NCBI RefSeq assembly: GCF_944324745.1
Contig: NZ_CALUXO010000042.1
Coordinates: 1-37,567, forward strand
Source of the DNA: an uncultured Thomasclavelia sp.
Lineage (GTDB): Bacteria; Bacillota_I; Bacilli_A; Erysipelotrichales; Coprobacillaceae
Direction of reading: 5' to 3'
DNA length: 37,567 nt
In this document: piece after piece, positions 27,306 to 34,158 of the stretch
Layout: every line of letters begins with the position of its first letter
Numbering within the stretch: position 1 is the stretch's first letter
Position numbers and translations under genes: made by a program
The notes under the pieces: model-generated
Database searches by the model: none
Told to the model about the DNA's origin: nothing
What the model saw: only the letters and a program-made list of their open reading frames with translations

Positions 27306-28138
27306 TAAACCTCACCTCTTTTATCTAATTTAGCCGCAATGGCATTTAAACCTTTCATTACAATTAATGTAGTAATAATCATAATAACGGCAAAGACACT
27401 GGCTGCTGTCCAGTTGTTCAAACTTAAAGCCTGTTGCGAAATAAAAGTTGCTAATACTAAGTTTTTTGGTCCTCCTAATAATTGTGGTGTTGTATAAGCA
27501 CTTAATGAACCAGTAAAAACTAATACACAACCAACAATAATACCAGGAACACTTAATGGTAAAACGACTTTTAAAAACGCTTTAACTCGATTTGCGCCTA
27601 AACTTTCAGCCGCTTCCATCATATCGTTATCAATATTTTCCATAACCCCAACTAAAGTAACGATCATTAGTGGTAAAAATAAATAAATGGTACCAATCAG
27701 TACTGAAAACTCAGTATACAATAATGTCATCGGTTCTTTAATTACCCCTAAAGACATCAATAGATTATTAATGATTCCATTACGTCCTAAAATATTGATC
27801 CAGGCAAAACTACGAACAACTGAGTTAGTCAGCATTGGGAAAATAGAAATAGCCATTAAAATTCCCCGCCATTTTTTATCACATCGTGAAATAAAATAAG
27901 CTGTTGGTACTCCTAAAATCATACAAACAACTGATGATATTAAAGCAATCTTTACTGTTCTAATAAAAATTGTCATATAATATTCATCTTTAAAGAAATT
28001 CAAATAATGCTCGAAAGTAAAACCACTTCCATCTGGAAACAAGGTTGGAAAAATAATTTGTACTAGTGGCATTACCAAAAAGACAATCAATAAAACCAAA
28101 CCAGGAACCAAAAGCAAATAATGAATCCTTTTTTTCAC
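27305..28138 (-). CDS. potB: PotB-like ABC permease
   Basis: A permease of about 277 residues with six helices and the EAA loop MEAAESLGANRVKAFLKVVLP. I place the start at the GTG at 28138 (MKKRIHYLLLV), because AGGAGG lies 7 nt upstream of it but only 1 nt from the ATG at 28144. It is the first gene after the guanine riboswitch, so the whole operon (potB, potC, potA, potD, ade, amidohydrolase) should follow guanine level. Confidence 0.9.
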   Translation of the reverse strand: MKKRIHYLLLVPGLVLLIVFLVMPLVQIIFPTLFPDGSGFTFEHYLNFFKDEYYMTIFIRTVKIALISSVVCMILGVPTAYFISRCDKKWRGILMAISIFPMLTNSVVRSFAWINILGRNGIINNLLMSLGVIKEPMTLLYTEFSVLIGTIYLFLPLMIVTLVGVMENIDNDMMEAAESLGANRVKAFLKVVLPLSVPGIIVGCVLVFTGSLSAYTTPQLLGGPKNLVLATFISQQALSLNNWTAASVFAVIMIITTLIVMKGLNAIAAKLDKRGEV

Positions 28139-28156
28139 TACCATCCCTCCTCAATT

Positions 28157-28182
28157 AAAAAAGTCTATCAATACTGATAGAC
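28157..28182 (-). terminator. Riboswitch expression-platform terminator
   Basis: A perfect 8-bp GTCTATCA/TGATAGAC hairpin (28175-28182 with 28163-28170), 4-nt loop, then six T. Its 5' arm can instead pair with the P1 3' strand (TGATAGA, 28194-28200), which would act as antiterminator when no ligand is bound. Confidence 0.9.
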
Positions 28183-28193
28183 ACGAAAAAGCA

Positions 28194-28263
28194 TCTATCA
28201 TAGTCCCGTTATTTACGGTAACAGGGTAGAAACATTTGAGCCAATTCTCAAACATATATGATA
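28194..28263 (-). ncRNA. Purine riboswitch, guanine class
   Basis: A complete purine aptamer read on the minus strand. P1 is TATCATA (28257-28263) with TATGATA (28196-28202). P2 is TTTGAG/CTCAAA with a GG-containing loop. J2/3 is TTTCTACC. P3 is seven base pairs capped by the canonical loop CCGTAAA, and J3/1 is ACTAT. The specificity nucleotide before TAT is C (xpt-like GACTAT), which pairs with guanine, hypoxanthine or xanthine; adenine switches have T there. Ligand binding should hold P1, free the terminator and switch the operon off. L2 looks 6 nt, one shorter than usual. Confidence 0.93.
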
Positions 28264-28272
28264 ACCTAATTC

Positions 28273-28301
28273 ATTGTAACAAACACCACTTATTTTGTCT
28301 A
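28273..28301 (-). promoter_or_regulatory. Promoter of the riboswitch operon
   Basis: -35 TAGACA (28296-28301), 17-nt spacer and extended -10 TGT-TACAAT (hexamer 28273-28278). Transcription would start a few bases before P1. Confidence 0.7.
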
Positions 28302-28597
28302 ATCTTTTCCAAATTATTTCTGTTTTTTACCAAAAAAATATGATAGTAACACAATAAATTCCCAATAATAACCAGATAATTCTACCATATTTTGGGTATT
28401 TTTATGAAAAATTAAAATATTTTACATTTTGTAATCCCCTAAATAATATCAAACTAAAACAAGTTATTTATCACAACAATTTGTTTATCATTATCACCAT
28501 CGTATACTTTTGCAATTTACAAAATAACTTTTATAACTTACAATATAGTTGTTGTAGTCGGTGTCTTTTACAAACAACAATTAAACAATATTCAAAC
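28302..28597. other. Gene-free stretch before the riboswitch promoter
   Basis: No coding frame or known RNA recognised. AT-rich, with one short palindrome, TTACA-TTT-TGTAA (28422-28434), of uncertain meaning. Confidence 0.4.
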
Positions 28598-28633
28598 AAA
28601 AGGTTATCTCCAGCTTTAGAGATAACCTTTTTT
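28598..28633. terminator. Terminator of the rrf2 gene
   Basis: A long stem (AAAGGTTATCTC at 28599-28610 with GAGATAACCTTT at 28619-28630), 8-nt loop, T runs on both strands. It lies 24 nt after the rrf2 stop. Confidence 0.75.
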
Positions 28634-28656
28634 ATAGAAAAAATAATCTGATTATT

Positions 28657-29097
28657 TTATTGATTATTTGCCACATAATATCTTGTATCATCTAATACTT
28701 CTTTTAATGTAATTGAAGCTAATTCATCTTCCATTGCTTTTTGAACTCTAGACAATTTATCATCAAGAATATTATGGATGTTTTTACCAACTGGACAATT
28801 GGTGTTAGGATTTTCATGGAAATGAAATAACTGATTATTATCAATACTATCAACAGCTCTAAAAATATCCAATAAATTAATTTGATCTAATTCTTTAGCA
28901 ATCGTTGTACCACCAGTTCCCCGCTGAACATTAATTAAATTATTTTTCTTTAATGAAGATAAGATCTTACGGATAATGACTGGATTGACATTAATGCTGT
29001 CAGCTAAAAAATCACTGGTAATTTTATGATCCTTGCCAAAAGTATCGATACAAGCAAAAATATGTACTGCAATTGTAAAACGACTGGAAATTTGCAT
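28657..29097 (-). CDS. Rrf2-family transcriptional regulator
   Basis: A 146-residue Rrf2 protein with an N-terminal winged helix (MQISSRFTIAVHIFA, recognition helix NPVIIRKILSSLKKNNL, wing RGTGGTTIAK) and a dimer helix. IscR and NsrR carry three clustered cysteines for an Fe-S centre. Here only Cys101, in TNCPVGKNIH, lies in that region, so a cluster of that type is unlikely; a thiol switch or YwnA-like mode fits better. It has its own promoter with an overlapping palindrome and is probably autoregulated. The same palindrome precedes the MFS/ferredoxin operon. Confidence 0.9.
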   Translation of the reverse strand: MQISSRFTIAVHIFACIDTFGKDHKITSDFLADSINVNPVIIRKILSSLKKNNLINVQRGTGGTTIAKELDQINLLDIFRAVDSIDNNQLFHFHENPNTNCPVGKNIHNILDDKLSRVQKAMEDELASITLKEVLDDTRYYVANNQ

Positions 29098-29118
29098 AAC
29101 ATCACTCCTCCTGGCCTT

Positions 29119-29157
29119 ATTTTATTCGGTTTTAATTGTAATGTCAATGATTACAAT
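29119..29157 (-). promoter_or_regulatory. rrf2 promoter with overlapping operator
   Basis: -35 TTGACA (29142-29147), 17-nt spacer, -10 TAAAAT (29119-29124). A perfect inverted repeat, ATTGTAAT-N7-ATTACAAT (29135-29157), contains the -35. This is the placement of an autorepressor site. Confidence 0.8.
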
Positions 29158-29171
29158 CATTCATTAAATAA

Positions 29172-29200
29172 AAAGAGCCATTTTTAATAAATAGCTCCTT
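29172..29200 (-). terminator. Terminator of the lar/nickel operon
   Basis: A 9-bp stem with one wobble (29175-29183 with 29189-29197), 5-nt loop, then TTTTTATT on the minus strand, 19 nt after the larC stop. Confidence 0.75.
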
Positions 29201-29215
29201 TAATTATAATTATGA

Positions 29216-29995
29216 TTAAAGTGAGGGTTCATCAATTGTTCCCAGTAACACTTTTAATACATTTGGAATCTTTAGATCTTTACTACCACAGCCCCAACCA
29301 ATCTTAGACACCTTCATTGCAGGCATAATACCAAAAGATTGAGCTAATTCAGCAATAATTGCTGCTCCGGTAGGGGTTACTAATTCGGTATCGATGTCAA
29401 TCTGTCTAAACTTTACTTCACTGGCCGCAAAGATTTCTGAAGTAGCTGGCACTGGTACGCTAATTAAGCCATGGGCACATTCTATAAATCCATAACCATC
29501 ATTTACAACACTGCTAATTATTTTATCAGGTTTAATTTTACTAATTAAAATAGCCGTTCCTATGATATCTACAATTGAATCTACGGCCCCTACTTCATGA
29601 AAATGAACATTTTCTAATGGTTCATCGTGAACTTTACTTTCAGCTAAAGCAACTCGTAAGAAAATGCGTTTGGCCAAACTTTTAGCTTCTTCATCAATTT
29701 GAGCCTGATCAATAATAGCATTGACATCAGCTAAATTACGATGATGATGTCCATGATCGTGATGATGGTGGTGATGATCATGGTCGTGATGATGTTCATG
29801 TTCTAAATGAACATCAACATAAGTTCCAGTAATGCCGTTTTTCTTAGTCTTTGAAATATGAAGATGATATCCAGGAACATTTAATTTTTGTAATTCCTGT
29901 TGTAAAAAATCGGGCTCAGCAACCAACTCACTTAATGCACCTAAGGTCATATTACCACTTATTCCACTGCTGCAATCAAAATATAAAACTTTCAT
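29216..29995 (-). CDS. larC: LarC N-terminal half only (nickel-pincer cofactor synthesis)
   Basis: 259 residues matching LarC1. It opens with LYFDCSSGISGNMTLGAL and has a metal-binding histidine-rich loop (15 His within 66-85), then HFHEVGAVDSIVDIIG and the closing GWGCGSKDLKIPNVLKVLLG. LarC is a CTP-dependent nickel insertase. In Lactiplantibacillus plantarum the full protein is made by frameshifting from larC1 into larC2. Here the frame stops at the domain boundary, followed within 20 nt by a terminator, and no LarC2 sequence is seen in any frame. The larB stop and this start overlap as TAATG, with GGAGG just before. Confidence 0.88.
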   Translation of the reverse strand: MKVLYFDCSSGISGNMTLGALSELVAEPDFLQQELQKLNVPGYHLHISKTKKNGITGTYVDVHLEHEHHHDHDHHHHHHDHGHHHRNLADVNAIIDQAQIDEEAKSLAKRIFLRVALAESKVHDEPLENVHFHEVGAVDSIVDIIGTAILISKIKPDKIISSVVNDGYGFIECAHGLISVPVPATSEIFAASEVKFRQIDIDTELVTPTGAAIIAELAQSFGIMPAMKVSKIGWGCGSKDLKIPNVLKVLLGTIDEPSL

Positions 29996-30735
29996 TATCT
30001 TTTTCCTCCCAAATTATTAATTGAATGTGCCATATATCCAGCACCAAATCCATTATCAATATTAACAACAGCTACCCCACTGGCACAACTGTTTAACATT
30101 GATAATAAAGCTGACAATCCTTGAAAATTAGCTCCATAACCAACTGAAGTAGGTACAGCAATAATCGGAGCGTGAACCAGACCACCGACAACCGAAGCTA
30201 AAGCACCTTCCATTCCAGCAACAACAATAAGAACACTAGCTTCTTGAATGATTTCTAATTTATTAAACAATCGATGCAAACCAGCCACCCCAACATCACA
30301 GACCAGTTCGACTTCATTTCCTAAATAACTGGCAACGATATAAGCTTCTTTAGCGACTGGCAAATCTGAAGTTCCAGCACAGACAACAACAATCTTTCCT
30401 TTATTAATTGGATTAGGTTTTTGATTCAATAAAAATGTTCGTGCATCTTGATCATATTCAAAAGATGGGAAAGATTGTTTTAGATACTGATATTTTTCCT
30501 GACTAACTCTGGTAACTAAGATATTAGAAACATCATGGTCTAACATATTATTAATTATTCCGGCAATTTGTTCCTTAGTTTTAGACTCACCATAGATTAC
30601 TTCCGGTACCCCGGTTCTTTTTTGACGATTAAAATCAATCGTAGCATAATCCAGTGGATTTTCTAATAATTCTTGTGCCTGTTCAATTGATATTTGATTG
30701 TCTTGTACTTGTTTTAATATTTCTGTCACTTTCAT
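29995..30735 (-). CDS. larB: LarB pyridinium-3,5-biscarboxylate synthase
   Basis: A 246-residue protein of full family length. It has the N-terminal helix QISIEQAQELL and DFNRQKRTGVPEVIYGESKT, then a PurE-like domain with VVVCAGTSDLPVAKEA, CDVGVAGLHRLF, VVAGMEGALASVVGGL and PTSVGYGANFQGLSALLSMLNSCA. LarB carboxylates and hydrolyses nicotinic acid adenine dinucleotide, the first step to the nickel-pincer nucleotide used by lactate racemase. The start overlaps the stop of the ATPase gene by 4 nt. Confidence 0.94.
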   Translation of the reverse strand: MKVTEILKQVQDNQISIEQAQELLENPLDYATIDFNRQKRTGVPEVIYGESKTKEQIAGIINNMLDHDVSNILVTRVSQEKYQYLKQSFPSFEYDQDARTFLLNQKPNPINKGKIVVVCAGTSDLPVAKEAYIVASYLGNEVELVCDVGVAGLHRLFNKLEIIQEASVLIVVAGMEGALASVVGGLVHAPIIAVPTSVGYGANFQGLSALLSMLNSCASGVAVVNIDNGFGAGYMAHSINNLGGKR

Positions 30736-31445
30736 TTTTGTAACCTAAAGGGAAGTTCTAACCCATTTTCTTGTAATAATTGTTCATCGGTTAATATTTC
30801 CCTTGCCTTTCCAAACGCTTTTATTTTTCCATGATTTAATAAAATAACTTCATCACAAAGATCTAAAGCCATATCTAAATCATGAGTTGCGAAAATAATT
30901 TGCTGCTTTAATTTTTGTAATAAATTTATTATTATTCGGCGACTTTTAGGATCTAGATATGACGAAGGTTCATCTAATAATAAAATATCTGGCTGCATGA
31001 CTAAAACGGTTGCTAATGCTACCATCCGTTTTTGTCCCCCTGAAAGATGACTTGATGAACGTTCTAATAAATCTTGAAGATTGAGAGTTTTAGCTATATC
31101 ATTTATTCTTCTATCGATTTCTGATTTATCTTTCCCCTGATTAATCAAACCAAAAGCTATATCTTGATAAACATTAGCCATAAATAATTGATGATCAGAG
31201 TTTTGAAAAACAAACCCGATTTTTTGTCTCACTTGATTTAGATGATCTTTCACTTCTAAATCAGCAACCTTAATTGTACCCTGATAATCAACTAAACCTA
31301 TAAGGGCTGAAAGTAAAGTTGATTTACCCGAACCATTTTCGCCAATAATCCCAATGCAATGATCGTCACTTATCGTTGTACTTAAGTCATCTATAGCCAA
31401 AATATCTAAATTATAACTAACTTTTAAATTATTTATCTCAATCAT
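30732..31445 (-). CDS. cbiO: Nickel/cobalt ECF transporter ATPase
   Basis: A 237-residue ATPase with Walker A GENGSGKST (35-43), Q-loop FVFQNSDHQLF, signature LSGGQ (133-137), Walker B DILLLDEP and H-loop ATHD. The NSDHQLF phrase is typical of the CbiO/EcfA group. It pairs with the T component upstream (4-nt ATGA overlap) and powers metal uptake; equivalent to LarO of L. plantarum. Confidence 0.92.
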   Translation of the reverse strand: MIEINNLKVSYNLDILAIDDLSTTISDDHCIGIIGENGSGKSTLLSALIGLVDYQGTIKVADLEVKDHLNQVRQKIGFVFQNSDHQLFMANVYQDIAFGLINQGKDKSEIDRRINDIAKTLNLQDLLERSSSHLSGGQKRMVALATVLVMQPDILLLDEPSSYLDPKSRRIIINLLQKLKQQIIFATHDLDMALDLCDEVILLNHGKIKAFGKAREILTDEQLLQENGLELPFRLQK

Positions 31446-32206
31446 AATCCCACCACCTTAACAATTAAAAATAATCCAGCCGCAATCATTAAAATAAAAT
31501 AATTTTCTAATTGCAAAGGACGATAATTAACATAGACCCGATTGACATTAAACCCTCTAGTTTCCATACATTTATAAATTTCTTGGCATCGATGAAAACT
31601 ACGAATTAACAAGCTGCCTAGAAAAGAACCCATATCTTTCATAGCAATCCCTTTTTGATTGGGATTTCTAAGCAGATAGGCTTGTGACATCGAACTGGCT
31701 TCTTCTACTAATAAAAAAATATAACGATAAGTCATCAATAGCTGTAAAACGAAAATTGCCGGTACTTTTAAATGAATCAATTCACCAGCAATCACATCAA
31801 AACCTGTTGTGGCAATTAAGCTAAAGATTACTGATAAAGTCAAAGTAGTTTTTAAAATGATCATCAAAAAAGAAATAAAACCACTAGTCAGGGTAATTCC
31901 ATAAAAACTCACCTGATTTTGCATTAACAATAAATTAGATAAACCAATACAAAATGAAAACGGCAATCCAACTAATGTCTTCGTTAGAATCTTTTTAACT
32001 GGCAGCTTAGCCAATTTAATAATAATTAAAATAACTAAACAATAAATTAATAATGCCAAAATATTATTAGCCGTTAATATTCCCACTAATAACATTAAAG
32101 CCATGATCATTTTTAATAATGGATGTAACTGATGGATACATGAATTAATACTAACTAATTGCTCTAAATGATTTACTTCTATTAGAGCTTTAGTTATTCT
32201 TTTCAT
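31442..32206 (-). CDS. cbiQ: Nickel/cobalt ECF transporter T component
   Basis: A 254-residue membrane protein with about five helices. It has a CbiQ-type short motif region, AYLLRNPNQKG, and FHRCQEIYKCMETRGFN near the C-terminus, the A-R-G-like coupling segment that touches the ATPase. It overlaps the substrate-binding component by 17 nt. Equivalent to LarQ/NikQ. Confidence 0.9.
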   Translation of the reverse strand: MKRITKALIEVNHLEQLVSINSCIHQLHPLLKMIMALMLLVGILTANNILALLIYCLVILIIIKLAKLPVKKILTKTLVGLPFSFCIGLSNLLLMQNQVSFYGITLTSGFISFLMIILKTTLTLSVIFSLIATTGFDVIAGELIHLKVPAIFVLQLLMTYRYIFLLVEEASSMSQAYLLRNPNQKGIAMKDMGSFLGSLLIRSFHRCQEIYKCMETRGFNVNRVYVNYRPLQLENYFILMIAAGLFLIVKVVGL

Positions 32207-33200
32207 GACGTTTATGACAAATCGCTAAACCGATAGCCCCAACAATAACAAATGTTAGTCCTACCCCAACGACACCAGAAAATGAAGTTCCTAAAAGTCC
32301 ATCAGCGTTTTTAAAATTATAATCTGGTAAAATAGCGGTATTTTCTTGAATACTGCTTATCTGTTCTTTTGTTTCATCAGTACTTACAACTTCACTATTA
32401 CCAGTAACATTTAAAATTGACCACTCTAAACCATCAGGGTTACTAGAAGCATAAAGTGAAAGTCCGCCACCAATTAACAAAGCACTAAGCGCTAATATTA
32501 ATAATGGACGTTTTAATTCAATTCCCTGATATGTTTGGTTGCTTAAAGCCGTTTTAATAATTCCTGGATTATCTTGATAAACATAACCGGTTACTAAAGC
32601 GGTAATTATTCCTTCAACTAAACCAATTATTAAATGGATTGGCAACATTAAGATTACAAAAGAAGTAAATGGTAATGATGAAATACCACTGGCAACGGTT
32701 TCTAATACTACTGCTAAAGCTCCTAATTCTAATCCAATAACAGCTGTAAGAATGCTTGCTAAAATTAATCTTGGGCGGTTTAGGATTTTCAATAATGGTT
32801 TAGCAATTAGAGGATAAGCCACAAAACAAGGCAGAACTCCCATATTAAAAATATTGCATCCTAATGCTAATAATCCCCCGTCACCAAAAAATAAACATTG
32901 AATAATTAAAACCGTACATAATGAAAGAAATCCTGCATAAGGTCCTAAAATCAGACATAATAAAATTGCGCCACCTAGATGACCACTGCTTCCAGTACCA
33001 GGAATAGTAAAGTTAATCATTTGACCCGCAAAAACAAATGCGGCCATTACCGCCATCATTGGTATTTTACTAATATCTTGTTGTTTTGTAAGTTGTTTAA
33101 TTGAAAAGCCCATCATCAAAAGAGCAATAATGGTAAAAATAAGACTGATGTTGATGGATACTAGCCCATCAGACATATGCATTAATAAAATCGAATTCAT
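32190..33200 (-). CDS. cbiM: Nickel ECF transporter substrate component, NikM-NikN fusion
   Basis: A 336-residue membrane protein. Residues 1-220 are CbiM/NikM: MHMSDG near the N-terminus, GSSGHLGGA (70-78), GCNIFNMG (114-121). The C-terminal third carries a PDGLE motif (255-259) between two membrane helices, the mark of the NikN part of nickel systems, which argues for nickel over cobalt. The ribosome site points to the ATG six codons before MHM, so the metal-binding His would be residue 8 rather than residue 2. Sits next to lar genes, so it probably supplies nickel for the Lar cofactor. Confidence 0.88.
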   Translation of the reverse strand: MNSILLMHMSDGLVSINISLIFTIIALLMMGFSIKQLTKQQDISKIPMMAVMAAFVFAGQMINFTIPGTGSSGHLGGAILLCLILGPYAGFLSLCTVLIIQCLFFGDGGLLALGCNIFNMGVLPCFVAYPLIAKPLLKILNRPRLILASILTAVIGLELGALAVVLETVASGISSLPFTSFVILMLPIHLIIGLVEGIITALVTGYVYQDNPGIIKTALSNQTYQGIELKRPLLILALSALLIGGGLSLYASSNPDGLEWSILNVTGNSEVVSTDETKEQISSIQENTAILPDYNFKNADGLLGTSFSGVVGVGLTFVIVGAIGLAICHKRHEKNN

Positions 33201-33208
33201 ATTTTCCT

Positions 33209-33254
33209 TTCCACAGTTATTTCTATAACTCTTCAGCCACTTCCTGTGGTGGAA
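33209..33254 (-). promoter_or_regulatory. Possible three-way-junction leader before nikMN
   Basis: In the 68-nt gap, minus-strand RNA can close an outer TTCCAC/GTGGAA helix (33249-33254 with 33209-33214) around two hairpins: CAC/GTG with a 5-nt loop (33238-33248) and AGTTAT/ATAACT with a 4-nt loop (33215-33230). The outer helix touches the AAAGGA ribosome site. No known riboswitch is matched; it may affect nikMN translation. Confidence 0.35.
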
Positions 33255-33268
33255 TAGTAAAAATATTT

Positions 33269-34051
33269 TTAATCAAAGCTTCCGCTTTTTATTCCTTGTA
33301 AATCTAATGTTATATTCTTATAACCTAATTTTTTTAATTGACTAACCAATTCTTGATTAGCAACAACTTGATCAAAGTCATTTCTAGACACTTCAATCCG
33401 TGCTAAATCCCCATGATCTCGAAGTCGAACATGCTGGATTCCTAAATGATGAAAAATAGCTTCACCTTGAGCTACTCGATCCAGTTTTTCCTCAGTTAAT
33501 ATAGTTCCATAAGGAAAACGAGTGGCCAAACAGGCATTTGCTGGTTTACTATAGGTTTCAATTCCTAATTGCTTTGAATAATTTCTAATTTCGGCTTTTG
33601 ACATTTCTTTTAAAGGAGACAAAATTCCTAATTCAGCTACTGCCTTACGTCCCGGACGATATACTCCTAAATCATCATGATTCATTCCATCTAAAACAAT
33701 ATCAATTCCATGTACTTTAGCTGTAGCAAGCACTTGAGACATGATGGCTTTTTTACAATGATAACAGCGGTCTTTTTGATTATGCTTAAAGGCTGTAATT
33801 TTTAAAACATCAATAGGTACTATTTCATAGTAACCATCACTCAATAATCTTTTAGCACTAGATATGTCTTCTAATGACATCATCTTACCAACACATAAAA
33901 CTGCTAAAACATTATCCTTACCTAAGGTTTCTTTTGCCACGGTGTATAAAAAATGGGAATCACAACCACCACTATATGCAATTGCGACTCTTTGATAATT
34001 TTTCAGAGTCTTTTTTAAGCTTTCTAATTTATCCATTAATTTTAACTTCAA
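33269..34051 (-). CDS. larE: LarE sulfur transferase for the nickel-pincer cofactor
   Basis: A 260-residue PP-loop enzyme. The ATP motif is SGGCDS (27-32). Cys96 and Cys99 (RCYHCK) plus Cys174 (ANACLATRF) form a three-cysteine set. LarE puts sulfur on both carboxylates of LarB's product. The L. plantarum enzyme gives up its own cysteine, while homologues with three cysteines use a [4Fe-4S] cluster; this one fits the cluster type. The start is uncertain: TTG at 34051 has AAGGG 8 nt upstream, and an ATG at 34036 is the alternative. Confidence 0.93.
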   Translation of the reverse strand: MKLKLMDKLESLKKTLKNYQRVAIAYSGGCDSHFLYTVAKETLGKDNVLAVLCVGKMMSLEDISSAKRLLSDGYYEIVPIDVLKITAFKHNQKDRCYHCKKAIMSQVLATAKVHGIDIVLDGMNHDDLGVYRPGRKAVAELGILSPLKEMSKAEIRNYSKQLGIETYSKPANACLATRFPYGTILTEEKLDRVAQGEAIFHHLGIQHVRLRDHGDLARIEVSRNDFDQVVANQELVSQLKKLGYKNITLDLQGIKSGSFD

Positions 34052-34055
34052 TCAT

Positions 34056-34139
34056 TTAACCCTTAATAAAAATATCACAGTGGTTTAATTGATTGATTCT
34101 ATTTTTTATCCGTAACTTATCTTTGTGTTTCTTGTCCAT
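34056..34139 (-). CDS. Possible 27-residue peptide upstream of larE
   Basis: ATG at 34139 with GGAGGG 7 nt upstream encodes a basic peptide (MDKKHKDKLRIKNRINQ, then LNHCDIFIKG) ending 4 nt before the larE TTG. The good ribosome site and position suggest translation and coupling to larE. It contains one His-Cys-Asp cluster. An in-frame ATG five codons earlier is possible. No family recognised. Confidence 0.4.
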   Translation of the reverse strand: MDKKHKDKLRIKNRINQLNHCDIFIKG

Positions 34140-34158
34140 TACCTTTCCCTCCATAAAA

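Noticed and set aside
28302-28597. Possible second regulatory RNA before the riboswitch promoter
   Set aside because: No conserved motif or stable long hairpin recognised apart from the rrf2 terminator.
29098-29216. Hidden LarC2 by programmed frameshift
   Set aside because: All frames after the larC stop close quickly, and a terminator and the rrf2 promoter occupy the space.
29740-29810. CATGATG-like tandem repeats
   Set aside because: They are the codons of the LarC histidine-rich loop, a known family feature, not a separate repeat or array.
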